The notes below the pieces were generated by a model. The model did not search any database. It saw only the letters and a list, made by a program, of their open reading frames with translations, and had not been told where the DNA came from. Made by a program: the position numbers and the translations under genes. A stretch of DNA of 64,000 bases from NCBI GenBank assembly GCA_018433675.1, contig JAHDQS010000033.1:62001-126000 (forward strand). Reading direction: 5' to 3'. This DNA comes from Clostridia bacterium. Its GTDB lineage: Bacteria; Bacillota; Peptococcia; DRI-13; SM3-B62. Shown piece after piece: positions 54,925 to 63,706 of this stretch (the stretch's first letter is position 1; every line of letters begins with the position of its first letter).

Positions 54925-56325
54925 TTACAACAGGGAAATTATTTCTTTTATACTTTTTTTACGGTCAAAGTATAGTATTTCATCAGCAAAGCTTTTTGCC
55001 TTTTGAATACCAACAACCGGCACCGAAAGATACCTGTATTTTTGAATAAGTTCTTCCCTTGTAAAGGGTCTATAGGGCGAACCTTTGATCCATTGAACCG
55101 ATTTCTCCAAAACCTTCCCACCCGTCGTAATCTCTGACTTTCCAAATATTTTTTCTTCCTTGTTGAAAATTTCTTGTAACCCGTCATCGGGGAATACCTC
55201 TATCTTGGAAGCAATTGCCTGGTACTCATTCATATTCAGATACTTGTCGAAATCCAGATACCAATCGGGACCGGGCTTATGAGTCAAAAGCTGCATTGCT
55301 GCCAGGTACTTCACACTCGAAGCCGTATCAACCGAAGTACGAGGAGGATAGTAAATGAAATTCTTGGCAAATTCGGTGGGTGCATAAAGTTTTATACTAT
55401 CTATTTCCTCCAACTGCAGGCCGTTTTCTTCAATTAAATCAGTTGTAGCCTGAATACAGGTTTGGTTGAAATAGCAACTGGGAATGGACTTATAAAAGAT
55501 TTTTTCTATGGCGTATTCTTTACCCCATCCTTCAAATAGCAACTCCGGATGATAATGATCGGAACCGGCAATTTTATAATACTTAGCCTGGTCTTCAAGC
55601 AATAAATGTGTGCCTTTAAAATCTGTTTCCGCAAAGAGGCAGGCCATCACTGCCGCAAAATTGGAATGACCCGGCATATCACGATGCCATGAAGCCGGTC
55701 TTTCTCTGAAGCCCCACATGAGTTTGGTTACAGGTAATGGTGCCAGTGTTCCGGCAATTCCCAGCACATTTATCGCTTTATCTTCATCATAATGTAGCAT
55801 TTTAGCACATGCCACTGCCGCCGCCAGCGTGTAATGCGTTGAAAAGCTATATACTTCCTCCCTGCGAGGTTCGATAGAATATGCATATCTGGCCGCCGTT
55901 TCAAATCCCAAAATAACCGCTGTAAAAACATCTTCCAGACTGGAACCCATTTTCTCGCCCAAGGCTAAAACCGCTGGGATAACAGCTTCACCCGGATGAG
56001 AAATGATGTACGATGTTGCCATATAGTTATCACTTAAATCCGGACCCATACAGCATTGTCCGGTTATATATGCCGCCAGAGGAGCAGGCAATTTTGTGCC
56101 AACTCCAATAACGGTGGCTTCCTTGACTCCCCCAAAACCACCTATCACTTCCAGTGCAGTTTTGCCTATCGGGGATTGTGTCCCGGCTATCATACAACCT
56201 ACGGCATCCAGGATAGCTATCTTCGTTTCCTCGATAGTCTTCTTTGAAAAATCATCAATATTAGTGTCCAATACCTGTTTTACGAATTTTTTTGTCACGT
56301 TATCCATTGATATAAACCCCCTCAT
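54925..56325 (-). CDS. MmgE/PrpD family protein (copy A)
   Basis: A 466-residue member of the MmgE/PrpD family, whose known enzymes are 2-methylcitrate dehydratase, cis-aconitate decarboxylase and an iminodisuccinate epimerase. Typical segments are TKIAILDAVGCMIAG and GMPHxxSN-like DMPGHSNFAAVMACL. The ATG at 56325 overlaps the previous stop (ATGA); an ATG six codons later, after GAGGGGG, is an equally good start. Twin of copy B just upstream, but clearly diverged. Confidence 0.88.
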   Translation of the reverse strand: MRGFISMDNVTKKFVKQVLDTNIDDFSKKTIEETKIAILDAVGCMIAGTQSPIGKTALEVIGGFGGVKEATVIGVGTKLPAPLAAYITGQCCMGPDLSDNYMATSYIISHPGEAVIPAVLALGEKMGSSLEDVFTAVILGFETAARYAYSIEPRREEVYSFSTHYTLAAAVACAKMLHYDEDKAINVLGIAGTLAPLPVTKLMWGFRERPASWHRDMPGHSNFAAVMACLFAETDFKGTHLLLEDQAKYYKIAGSDHYHPELLFEGWGKEYAIEKIFYKSIPSCYFNQTCIQATTDLIEENGLQLEEIDSIKLYAPTEFAKNFIYYPPRTSVDTASSVKYLAAMQLLTHKPGPDWYLDFDKYLNMNEYQAIASKIEVFPDDGLQEIFNKEEKIFGKSEITTGGKVLEKSVQWIKGSPYRPFTREELIQKYRYLSVPVVGIQKAKSFADEILYFDRKKSIKEIISLL

Positions 56326-57701
56326 TTTATCTCCAAGTTTTTAATAAGTCCGTTTATCGACCTGTAATCCTCTAATTCCATAAAACTTTTCACCAACCGA
56401 CTCTCCCGGTCGGTCTTGATGTCGGGCAGCATATTGAAAAATTTTTCCTGAAATTCTTTTTCTGTTAACGGTTTATCCGGATGACCCTTTGCGCAGTACT
56501 CCTGTTTTTCATACACGCTGCCATTTTTCATGTAAATCTTAACTTTAGGACTTAATATGCTTTTTTCCGTCCTAAGCTTTTCAATTTCCGCATCCGCTAT
56601 AAGCCTTATCTTTTGAGCTGTTTCCAGAATAGCATCGTTGTTCAAATACTCTTCCTTGTACCAGAGGGAAGAGGGCGGAACTCTTTTTAACACCATAGCG
56701 GCAGCATAGGGCAAACTAAATTGTGCATCGATCATGGAGTACGGCTTGTATACCGAAAAGAACTTTTTCAAAGAAGGTGTTAAATAGACTTCAATCTTCT
56801 CGACATCTTCATTCCTTATCGCATTTTCTCGCAATAATAATTCAAGGGAATCCAGAGAGGACTGCATAAATCTGCAGGTTGGATACGGTTTGAAACTCAT
56901 CTTATTTATTGCAAAGTTTTCGCCCAGACCTTTAATGATTTCTTCTTCATTGTAATCTTCGGAACCACATAATAAATAGTACCCCGTCTCTTTGTCCAAC
57001 GCCTTCTGCGTACTATGAAAGCCTTTCTTTGCCATACAAGCACTCATTACCCCGGTTGATACGGCAAAACCAACACCGTCTTTTATCCAGGATATAGGTC
57101 TTTCCGTTAAGCTCCACATCATATTTGTATTGGGCACCGGGGAACAGGAAACAGCCGTACCAAAAGCGTTTATCATCTCCTCATCATTTAAACCCAGTAA
57201 AATAGCCGTAGCCGTTACCGCCCCTATGATTTGTGTATTGGCAAAGCCCCAGAACTCATCCCGTCTGGGTTCAATGGCTTTGGCAACCCTTACAGCAGCT
57301 TCATACCCAAGTATCACAGCCCTGATCACATCTCGTCCGGAAGATGATTCCTGCTCAGCTACAGTCAACGCTGCCGCGACAACAGCCGGGCCGGGATGGG
57401 ACACAGCCAATGAATTTATCTCATAGGTATCATCGCAATCCAACACCTGTGCAAGACTGGCATTTACTAAACTAGCTTCCATCAACGAGGTTTTTTTGCC
57501 GGTACCCCATACCGAACAACACCCGTTGTCGGATTCATGGGCCAGTGAAACAAATATCGAACCTACGCCCGTGGAAAGAGCTCCTAACGCATTGCCAACA
57601 TTATCCATGATGGCTAACTTCGCCGTTTTTATGTTTGAATCCGAAAAATCTTCGTATTTTATGTTATTTATCTTCTCAATGAACGTCCTCGTAACACTCA
57701 A
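56322..57701 (-). CDS. MmgE/PrpD family protein (copy B)
   Basis: A 459-residue paralogue of copy A with the same layout (KTAKLAIMDNVGNALGALST, then VVAAALTVAEQ). Tandem pairs of this family can form heteromers in which one partner is catalytic. TTG start six bases after GGGAGGAG. It lies 32 bases after the cupin gene. Its chemistry is presumably proton abstraction next to a carboxylate, with dehydration, epimerisation or decarboxylation all possible. Confidence 0.88.
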   Translation of the reverse strand: MSVTRTFIEKINNIKYEDFSDSNIKTAKLAIMDNVGNALGALSTGVGSIFVSLAHESDNGCCSVWGTGKKTSLMEASLVNASLAQVLDCDDTYEINSLAVSHPGPAVVAAALTVAEQESSSGRDVIRAVILGYEAAVRVAKAIEPRRDEFWGFANTQIIGAVTATAILLGLNDEEMINAFGTAVSCSPVPNTNMMWSLTERPISWIKDGVGFAVSTGVMSACMAKKGFHSTQKALDKETGYYLLCGSEDYNEEEIIKGLGENFAINKMSFKPYPTCRFMQSSLDSLELLLRENAIRNEDVEKIEVYLTPSLKKFFSVYKPYSMIDAQFSLPYAAAMVLKRVPPSSLWYKEEYLNNDAILETAQKIRLIADAEIEKLRTEKSILSPKVKIYMKNGSVYEKQEYCAKGHPDKPLTEKEFQEKFFNMLPDIKTDRESRLVKSFMELEDYRSINGLIKNLEIK

Positions 57702-57733
57702 TCATTACTCCTCCCATCTTGAAAATTTCCAAG

Positions 57734-58123
57734 TTACATCTCTGGGGCTAATACAAACAAAACCTCCAGCTTTTTATCAGAGAAATTTAGCCAATAGTGG
57801 TTGGAGCCTGCAGGAAGATAACCGCTTTCGCTTTCAGATATTCTGTAAAATTGCTCGTCTTCGACAGATAATACCCCTTCTCCTTTTAACACATAATAGA
57901 ATTCATCACCCTCATGGGGTGGTGTCCTCTCACCTCGGGAATTTGCCGGTATCGTGAAAATCCCGCAATGCATACGGTCGGTACTGACAAAATACTCCAC
58001 CAATATCTTGTTAACGTCGCCATGAACTACCGATATACTGTCACTTCTTTTTATCACTCTCGTCTTTTTTTCATCAGGCTTGTCCGGATGCTTACCATAA
58101 AACCTTTTTATTAATTCATCCAT
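57734..58123 (-). CDS. Cupin-domain protein
   Basis: A 129-residue single cupin barrel. The metal-binding motif reads PPHEGDEFYYVLKGEGVLSV at about 60-80, followed by YLPAGSNHYWLNFSD. It retains His and Glu ligands but the second-motif His is followed by a Tyr-Trp pair. It could be a sensor, an isomerase or a regulator of the operon it leads. GAGGAG lies nine bases upstream. Confidence 0.85.
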   Translation of the reverse strand: MDELIKRFYGKHPDKPDEKKTRVIKRSDSISVVHGDVNKILVEYFVSTDRMHCGIFTIPANSRGERTPPHEGDEFYYVLKGEGVLSVEDEQFYRISESESGYLPAGSNHYWLNFSDKKLEVLFVLAPEM

Positions 58124-58161
58124 TTGCTATCGCTCCTCAATGAATTGGTAAGTAAAAATAC

Positions 58162-58214
58162 CGTAAGGTATGGGGCTATTACATTTTTAAAATGAATAGC
58201 CCCATACCCTTACG
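58162..58214 (-). terminator. Strong hairpin between the symporter and the cupin-led operon
   Basis: Arms of 19 and 20 bases (CGTAAGG-TATGGGGCTATT against its complement with one bulge) enclose a loop in which CATTTT and AAAATG also pair. On the minus strand five T follow. It looks like a terminator for hutU-symporter transcripts. Only about 40 bases remain before the cupin start, too few for an obvious separate promoter. Confidence 0.85.
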
Positions 58215-58222
58215 ATAATGTA

Positions 58223-59707
58223 CTAAGATTCTTTTCTTTCAATATAAAATGGCGCTATTCTCGATTCCTCCGACTTTTGGGTAAGCAGACTCCCTCCTAT
58301 AAATAGGATCAAGCTTAACGCAAAGCCCACATACAAGGATTCCGGATAACCGGGCCAGGGAACCTGAATGCCCATTCTATGCAAGAAGAAATCGATCAGA
58401 ACAAAAGCAACACCGCCGATAATGCTGATGTTGGCCCCAAATGCCGTGGCCCTTTTCCACCAGAAGGCTCCTACCAGCGGTACCAACATACCACATACCA
58501 AAATATCCGAACCTAAGAAAAGGGCATCAAGTATGGAGGTGAAAGCGAAACAAATAATAAGAACTAAAATACAGAAGATAAATGTCCCGATCCTTGAAAT
58601 TCTGACCATCTTATCCGCATCAACATCACTTTCTTTTGCAAAATGTCCAAAATAGATATCTCTGACCACCGTCATGCTGGCCGAGTTAATGAATGTATCG
58701 GCCGAAGACATGATAGAGGCCATGATTGTTACAAACAAAAATACGCCAAACCCACCTAGGGCATTAGCAGCCGCCCAGAAGACCAATGTTTCAGCATCCG
58801 GTGCCTGTACGGACATTTTTTCAATAACACTAGGCAACCAAACTGCTGCTCCGATCCCGGCTAAAATCGGCATCAAATAAAGGGGAATGTTTATGCCTAA
58901 AGCCCAAAGACCGCCTTTGACTGCCTCATCTTCATCCTTGGCTGACGCAAACCTTTGGAATATTTCCTGCGAAGCAACCCAACCAAGGCTGAAGGCAATA
59001 ATGAGCGGCAAGAACGTCGTAAAATCATGGAACAAGCTCAAATACCCGGGGTTATTTGGTATCATAGCTTCCCGTATGCCTGCAAAGCCTCCTGCTCTGG
59101 TCATGGAGATTATTGCGAATATTACCATACCGACTGCAATCAATATCGTTTGAATAGCATCGCTGATTATAACCGACATGTAACCTCCCATGACGACATA
59201 AGCAATGGTAATAGCTGCGGAACTCAAGAGTGCAATACTCCAGGACATCCCCGTCAAAACGCTGACAGCCTTAGCCAGGCCCACAAACGTGGCCACCGAA
59301 AGAGCAAGCAGATAAGCCAGTACACAAATATACATTAAAACAGATGAAGTATTACCATATCTGAGCTTAAATACTTCTGCCAAGGTGTAAACGTTTTCAG
59401 CCTCGGAAAGCCTTCTCATTTTCCGGGCAAATAACAGTGTTATTAAAAGTATGGCTATCCAGGTAGGACCGGCTATGACCCATACGCTGTTAATTCCTCC
59501 CTGAAAGGCCTTGCCCGTGGAAACAACGGCTCCCGTCGGGCCAAACCAGGAAGCAGTGAAGGTAAGGGCTATCAAGGTTGCCGTAACTTTCCTTCCTCCC
59601 AGAAAATATGTGAGACCGGAATCCTGCTTTTTCGAATAATAATACCCTATTGCCAACATAATTACTGCATAGACGATAAATGCAACAATAAAAATACTAC
59701 TAGACAT
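58223..59707 (-). CDS. Sodium:solute symporter family protein
   Basis: A 494-residue membrane protein with about thirteen helices of the SSSF family (PutP-like); TFTASWFGPTGAVVSTGKAF and the ASIMSSADTFINSASMTVVRDIY Na+-site region are typical. It probably brings in the compound degraded by the neighbouring genes, such as histidine, urocanate or a derivative. The ATG at 59707 is eight bases after GGAG. It lies 124 bases after the long-type urocanase gene and ends just before a terminator hairpin. Confidence 0.9.
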   Translation of the reverse strand: MSSSIFIVAFIVYAVIMLAIGYYYSKKQDSGLTYFLGGRKVTATLIALTFTASWFGPTGAVVSTGKAFQGGINSVWVIAGPTWIAILLITLLFARKMRRLSEAENVYTLAEVFKLRYGNTSSVLMYICVLAYLLALSVATFVGLAKAVSVLTGMSWSIALLSSAAITIAYVVMGGYMSVIISDAIQTILIAVGMVIFAIISMTRAGGFAGIREAMIPNNPGYLSLFHDFTTFLPLIIAFSLGWVASQEIFQRFASAKDEDEAVKGGLWALGINIPLYLMPILAGIGAAVWLPSVIEKMSVQAPDAETLVFWAAANALGGFGVFLFVTIMASIMSSADTFINSASMTVVRDIYFGHFAKESDVDADKMVRISRIGTFIFCILVLIICFAFTSILDALFLGSDILVCGMLVPLVGAFWWKRATAFGANISIIGGVAFVLIDFFLHRMGIQVPWPGYPESLYVGFALSLILFIGGSLLTQKSEESRIAPFYIERKES

Positions 59708-59831
59708 AATCTTCACTCCTTTTATTAATAAGTTACCGGAGTATACTTTCTGTCAATCTATAGAACAATCAATCTACCACCCCCTATCCAAACAGTTTTA
59801 TGACAAAACTCAAAGCCCCTTATCCAACGCC

Positions 59832-61859
59832 TTATCTTTCCAAAGTCTCCCTCACAAGTTTATCAACCATCTCTTCATCCACTATAAACGGAAGAGTTAT
59901 ATGCCCCGCTCCCTGAGATTCCTTATTCCATTCAATACCCGTTTCAATGGAATGCTCGTTTCTCGCCCAGGAACGCCTGGCCACTCCGCCCATTACATCC
60001 CACAGCAGCGCCGACTTGATAGTGTTATCCACCCTCTCGCTGCCATCCAGTACAAGCCCGAAGCCCCCGTTAATGGCTTTACCAATACCGACACCACCAC
60101 CGTTATGAAGGACCGCCATACTCATTCCCCGAGCGGCATTTCCGGCAAAACACTGTATAGCCATATCTGCCATAACATTGCTGCCATCCTTGATATTGGC
60201 TGTTTCCCTGAAGGGTGAATCCGTACCGCTCACATCATGGTGATCCCTACCCATCATAACCGGACCTATTTCTCCCTTTTTGACCATTTCATTAAACTTG
60301 AGGGCAATTTTGATCCGTCCCTGTGCATCTTGGTAAAGTATTCTGGCTTGTGTTCCCACAACAAGGTTATTCTTTTCGGCATCCCTGACCCAGATATAGT
60401 TGTCACGATCCTGCCCGCGCCTGTCGGGATCTATGCATTCCATGGCGGCACGGTCGGTCTTGACCAAATCCTCGTGTTTGCCGCTTAAGCATACCCACCT
60501 GAAAGGTCCATAACCATAGTCAAACAGTTCCGGTCCCATAATATCTTCTACATAAGACGGAAAGATAAAACCGTCTTTGGTATCAACGCCGTTTTTGGCG
60601 ATTTCCTTGACTCCCGCATCATATATGGCTTTCATAAAGGAGTTCCCATAGTCAAAGAAGTATGTCCCTCTTTCTGTCAAGGCTTTAACCAGCTCATAGT
60701 GTCTTTTTAGACTGATATCTACCAGCTTTTTAAATTTAGCCCGCTCCTCGGTAAGCATCCTTGTTCTTTCTTCAAAGCTAAGTCCTTGCGGACAGTAGCC
60801 TCCGTCGTAGGGAGCATGGCAAGAGGTCTGATCAGACAGCAAGTCGACTTTGATGTTGTTTTTTACGATGTATTCCAATAAATCAACTATATTTCCGTGG
60901 TAGGCAATAGAGATTTTTTCTTTCTTTTGCATATATTCATTGGCTGTTTTAAACACTTCTTGCAGGTCATCAGAGGACTTTGAGACCCACCCCTGTTTGA
61001 GCCTCGTCTCGATTCGCGAAGCATCCACCTCGGCAATGACTCCTACCCCGTTGGCTATTTCCACAGATTTCGCCTGTGCGCCGCTCATACCGCCCAAACC
61101 TGAAGAAACGAAAAGATGTCCCCGGAAATCCCCTTCCTGGGGAACACCAAGCTTCATACGAGCTGCATTTAAGATGGTGTTAAAGGTCCCATGCACAATT
61201 CCCTGGGGTCCAATATACATCCAACCTCCCGCGGTCATTTGCCCGTAACTCGCCACACCCATTTGTGCGGCTGTCTCCCAGTCCTCCTGATTGTCAAACA
61301 TGCCAACCATTAATCCGTTTGTGATGACAACGCGAGGAGCCTCGGGCTTCGAAGGGAACAAGCCTACGGGGTGTCCTGACTGCATCACTAAGGTCTGGTG
61401 ATCTGTCATGATTTCCAGGTATTTTTTAATCAAGCGGTACTGCATCCAGTTTTGACATACGCTCCCCGTCTCCCCATAGGTAACCAGTTCATAAGGATAC
61501 AGCGCGACTTCAAAATCAAGGTTATTCTCGATCATCACTTGAAAGGCTTTGGCCTCAATGCAATTCCCCTTGTATTCCTCTATGGGCTTGCCGTAAATCC
61601 TGCCTTCCGGACGGTAACGATACGCATATATTCTGCCTCTTGTTCTTAATTCGTTCATGAATTCAGGAAGCAATTTTTCATGAAGCTTTTCAGGCACATA
61701 ACGCAGTGCGTTTTTCAAGGCCAGCTTTGTCTGAGCCGGTGAGAGTTTAAAACCCCTGTCGGGTGCCCTCCTGATACCCTCAACGAACGCAGGCATCTCC
61801 GGTAGTTCTTCATCCAGCTTAATGGTCATAGCGTTATAAATTTCCTCGTTACTATTCAT
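59832..61859 (-). CDS. hutU: Urocanate hydratase, long type
   Basis: A 675-residue urocanase of the long type also found in animals and many Firmicutes. It adds water to urocanate to form imidazolonepropionate, using tightly bound NAD+. Family stretches: VTYGETGSVCQNWMQYRLIK, YGQMTAGGWMYIGPQGIVHG, SSGLGGMSGAQAKSVEIA (NAD loop), GRDHHDVSGTDSPFRET and NGGGVGIGKAINGG. The start at 61859 follows GGAG. No histidine ammonia-lyase gene is in the window, so urocanate must come from elsewhere in the genome or from outside. Confidence 0.95.
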   Translation of the reverse strand: MNSNEEIYNAMTIKLDEELPEMPAFVEGIRRAPDRGFKLSPAQTKLALKNALRYVPEKLHEKLLPEFMNELRTRGRIYAYRYRPEGRIYGKPIEEYKGNCIEAKAFQVMIENNLDFEVALYPYELVTYGETGSVCQNWMQYRLIKKYLEIMTDHQTLVMQSGHPVGLFPSKPEAPRVVITNGLMVGMFDNQEDWETAAQMGVASYGQMTAGGWMYIGPQGIVHGTFNTILNAARMKLGVPQEGDFRGHLFVSSGLGGMSGAQAKSVEIANGVGVIAEVDASRIETRLKQGWVSKSSDDLQEVFKTANEYMQKKEKISIAYHGNIVDLLEYIVKNNIKVDLLSDQTSCHAPYDGGYCPQGLSFEERTRMLTEERAKFKKLVDISLKRHYELVKALTERGTYFFDYGNSFMKAIYDAGVKEIAKNGVDTKDGFIFPSYVEDIMGPELFDYGYGPFRWVCLSGKHEDLVKTDRAAMECIDPDRRGQDRDNYIWVRDAEKNNLVVGTQARILYQDAQGRIKIALKFNEMVKKGEIGPVMMGRDHHDVSGTDSPFRETANIKDGSNVMADMAIQCFAGNAARGMSMAVLHNGGGVGIGKAINGGFGLVLDGSERVDNTIKSALLWDVMGGVARRSWARNEHSIETGIEWNKESQGAGHITLPFIVDEEMVDKLVRETLER

Positions 61860-61977
61860 ATAAATCAGACTCCTTTGTATTATCACTGTAAACGCTTGTC
61901 ATTTAAATTATCTCACAAGCCCATCTTCAATGTATACCGTTTCAACTAGTATTATATTGCTTTATTGGTCAAAATGT

Positions 61978-62006
61978 TTTATATATTGCTGCATTTGAGA
62001 TATAAT
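61978..62006 (+). promoter_or_regulatory. Possible promoter of the short-type urocanase
   Basis: A perfect TATAAT at 62001-62006 has TTTATA 17 bases upstream as a weak -35. It lies 38 bases ahead of the start codon in the divergent gap of about 185 bases. The opposite promoter for the long-type gene was not identified. Confidence 0.45.
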
Positions 62007-62044
62007 TTATATATGTACTCTATCATTCGGAAGGAGAAGCAACC

Positions 62045-63706
62045 ATGCCGCATAACAATGACAAAATCCGCTGTAAAAGCTGGCAACAGGAAGGCATTCT
62101 GAGATTGCTTGAAAATTGTCTTGATCCGGATATAGCGAAATCACCTGAGGAATTGATCGTCTACGGGGGAACCGGCAAAGTTGCCAGAGACCATGTCTCC
62201 CTTGAAAAAATCAAAGAACACCTCGTCACATTAAACAACGACGACACGCTGCTTATTCAATCGGGGAAACCGGTCGCGGTATTCAAGACCTCCATCCTGG
62301 CTCCCAGAGTACTGATGTCCGGCACCATGCTCGTTCCGAAATGGTGCAACATGAAAACCTTTTCCGAACTAAAGAAAAAGAACTTGACCACCTACGGCCA
62401 ATCCACCGCAGGCTCCTGGTCATATATCGGTGCCCAGGGAATATTACAGGGGACCTGGGAAACCTTTAGACAGGTGGCCAAAGAACACTTTAACGGAAGT
62501 TTAGAGGGCAAGCTGATTTTAACCTCAGGCCTCGGACAGATGGGAAGCGCCCAGCCTGTTGCCGTCACAGGCAACGGCGGGGTAGTGATCGTTGTCGATG
62601 TGAATAAAAACATTATTAAAAAAAGGCTTTTGACAAATGCAATCGACGTCATGGCCAGTTCTTTAGATGAAGCTCTTGAATACGTGAAAGAATATTTAGC
62701 AAAAAAAGAGCCGCTGTCCATCGGCCTAGTCGGTAATGCGGCCGAGGTGTACGAGTCCTTTGTCACCCAGGATATCGTTCCCGATATTGTGACTGATCAG
62801 ACTCCGGCGCACGACCTTTTCAACAGTTATATCCCTATCGGTACCAAACCCGAAGAAGCCAAAAATATCAGAGAAAGCGATCCAAGCTATTATGGTCAAA
62901 TCGTTAACATCAGTATCATCAAACACATTAAAGCCATGCAATCTCTTAAAAAAAAGGGAGCAATAGTCTTCGATTACGGGAACAATATCCGGGGAGCGGC
63001 AAAAATGGCAGGTGCCAAGAATCCCTTCAGTTTTCCGAACTTTATCTCCAGGTACCTGCGCCCGCTTTTTTGCGAAGGCCGGGGACCCTTCCGCTGGGTA
63101 GCCCTTTCTGGTGATCCCGAGGATATTTATAAAACGGATGATCTGGTCTTATCCCTTTTCCCCCATGACACAAACCTCAAAGACTGGATCGATTTTGTCC
63201 AACATCGCTTTGCCTTTCATGGACTACCGGCTAGAGGGTGCTGGTTGAATTTTGAGGAAAGACCTCTTTTTGGAGAAGTGATTAATAATATGGTTAAAAA
63301 AGGCGAATTAAGCGGTCCTATCGCCATTACCCGCGACCATATGGATGCGGCTTCGGTAGCCTCTCCTTATCGGGAAACGGAAAGAATGAAGGACGGCAGT
63401 GACGCTATTGCAGACTGGCCGGTTTTAAACGCGCTGTTAAACACCAGCTGCGGAGCAACCCTGGTGGGACTGTATCAGGGAGGTGGGGTCGGTATCGGCT
63501 ATTCCATTCATTCAGGAATGACCATCATAGCCGACGGAAGTGAATTGACCGGCGAAAAGATCAAAATGGTTTTGAAATACGACCCCGGGCTCGGTGTAAT
63601 CAGATATGCTGATGCCGACTACCAGGCGGCAAAAGACATCGTCCTTAGTAAAAATTTAGGACAAGCTGCATTTGAACCTGTAACTGAGGAAAAAAACGAT
63701 GGATAA
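62045..63706 (+). CDS. Urocanate hydratase paralogue, short type
   Basis: A 553-residue protein of the canonical bacterial urocanase length. It matches HutU throughout (YGQSTAGSWSYIGAQGILQG, FDYGNNIRGAAKMAG, GPFRWVALSGDPEDIYKTD, and GLPARGCW with the Cys of the active-site region). Several places differ from what I recall of standard HutU: the NAD loop is GLGQMGSAQ rather than GLGGMGGAQ, and a His-Gly-Gly-Gly segment reads YQGGGVG. It may be a normal isozyme or act on a modified urocanate. AAGGAG precedes the ATG. It overlaps the start of the next gene. Confidence 0.88.
   Translation: MPHNNDKIRCKSWQQEGILRLLENCLDPDIAKSPEELIVYGGTGKVARDHVSLEKIKEHLVTLNNDDTLLIQSGKPVAVFKTSILAPRVLMSGTMLVPKWCNMKTFSELKKKNLTTYGQSTAGSWSYIGAQGILQGTWETFRQVAKEHFNGSLEGKLILTSGLGQMGSAQPVAVTGNGGVVIVVDVNKNIIKKRLLTNAIDVMASSLDEALEYVKEYLAKKEPLSIGLVGNAAEVYESFVTQDIVPDIVTDQTPAHDLFNSYIPIGTKPEEAKNIRESDPSYYGQIVNISIIKHIKAMQSLKKKGAIVFDYGNNIRGAAKMAGAKNPFSFPNFISRYLRPLFCEGRGPFRWVALSGDPEDIYKTDDLVLSLFPHDTNLKDWIDFVQHRFAFHGLPARGCWLNFEERPLFGEVINNMVKKGELSGPIAITRDHMDAASVASPYRETERMKDGSDAIADWPVLNALLNTSCGATLVGLYQGGGVGIGYSIHSGMTIIADGSELTGEKIKMVLKYDPGLGVIRYADADYQAAKDIVLSKNLGQAAFEPVTEEKNDG

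Noticed and set aside
61887-61901. CcpA cre-like site upstream of the long urocanase gene
   Set aside because: TGTAAACGCTTGTCA is one base longer than the cre consensus and breaks it in the second half, so carbon control cannot be claimed.
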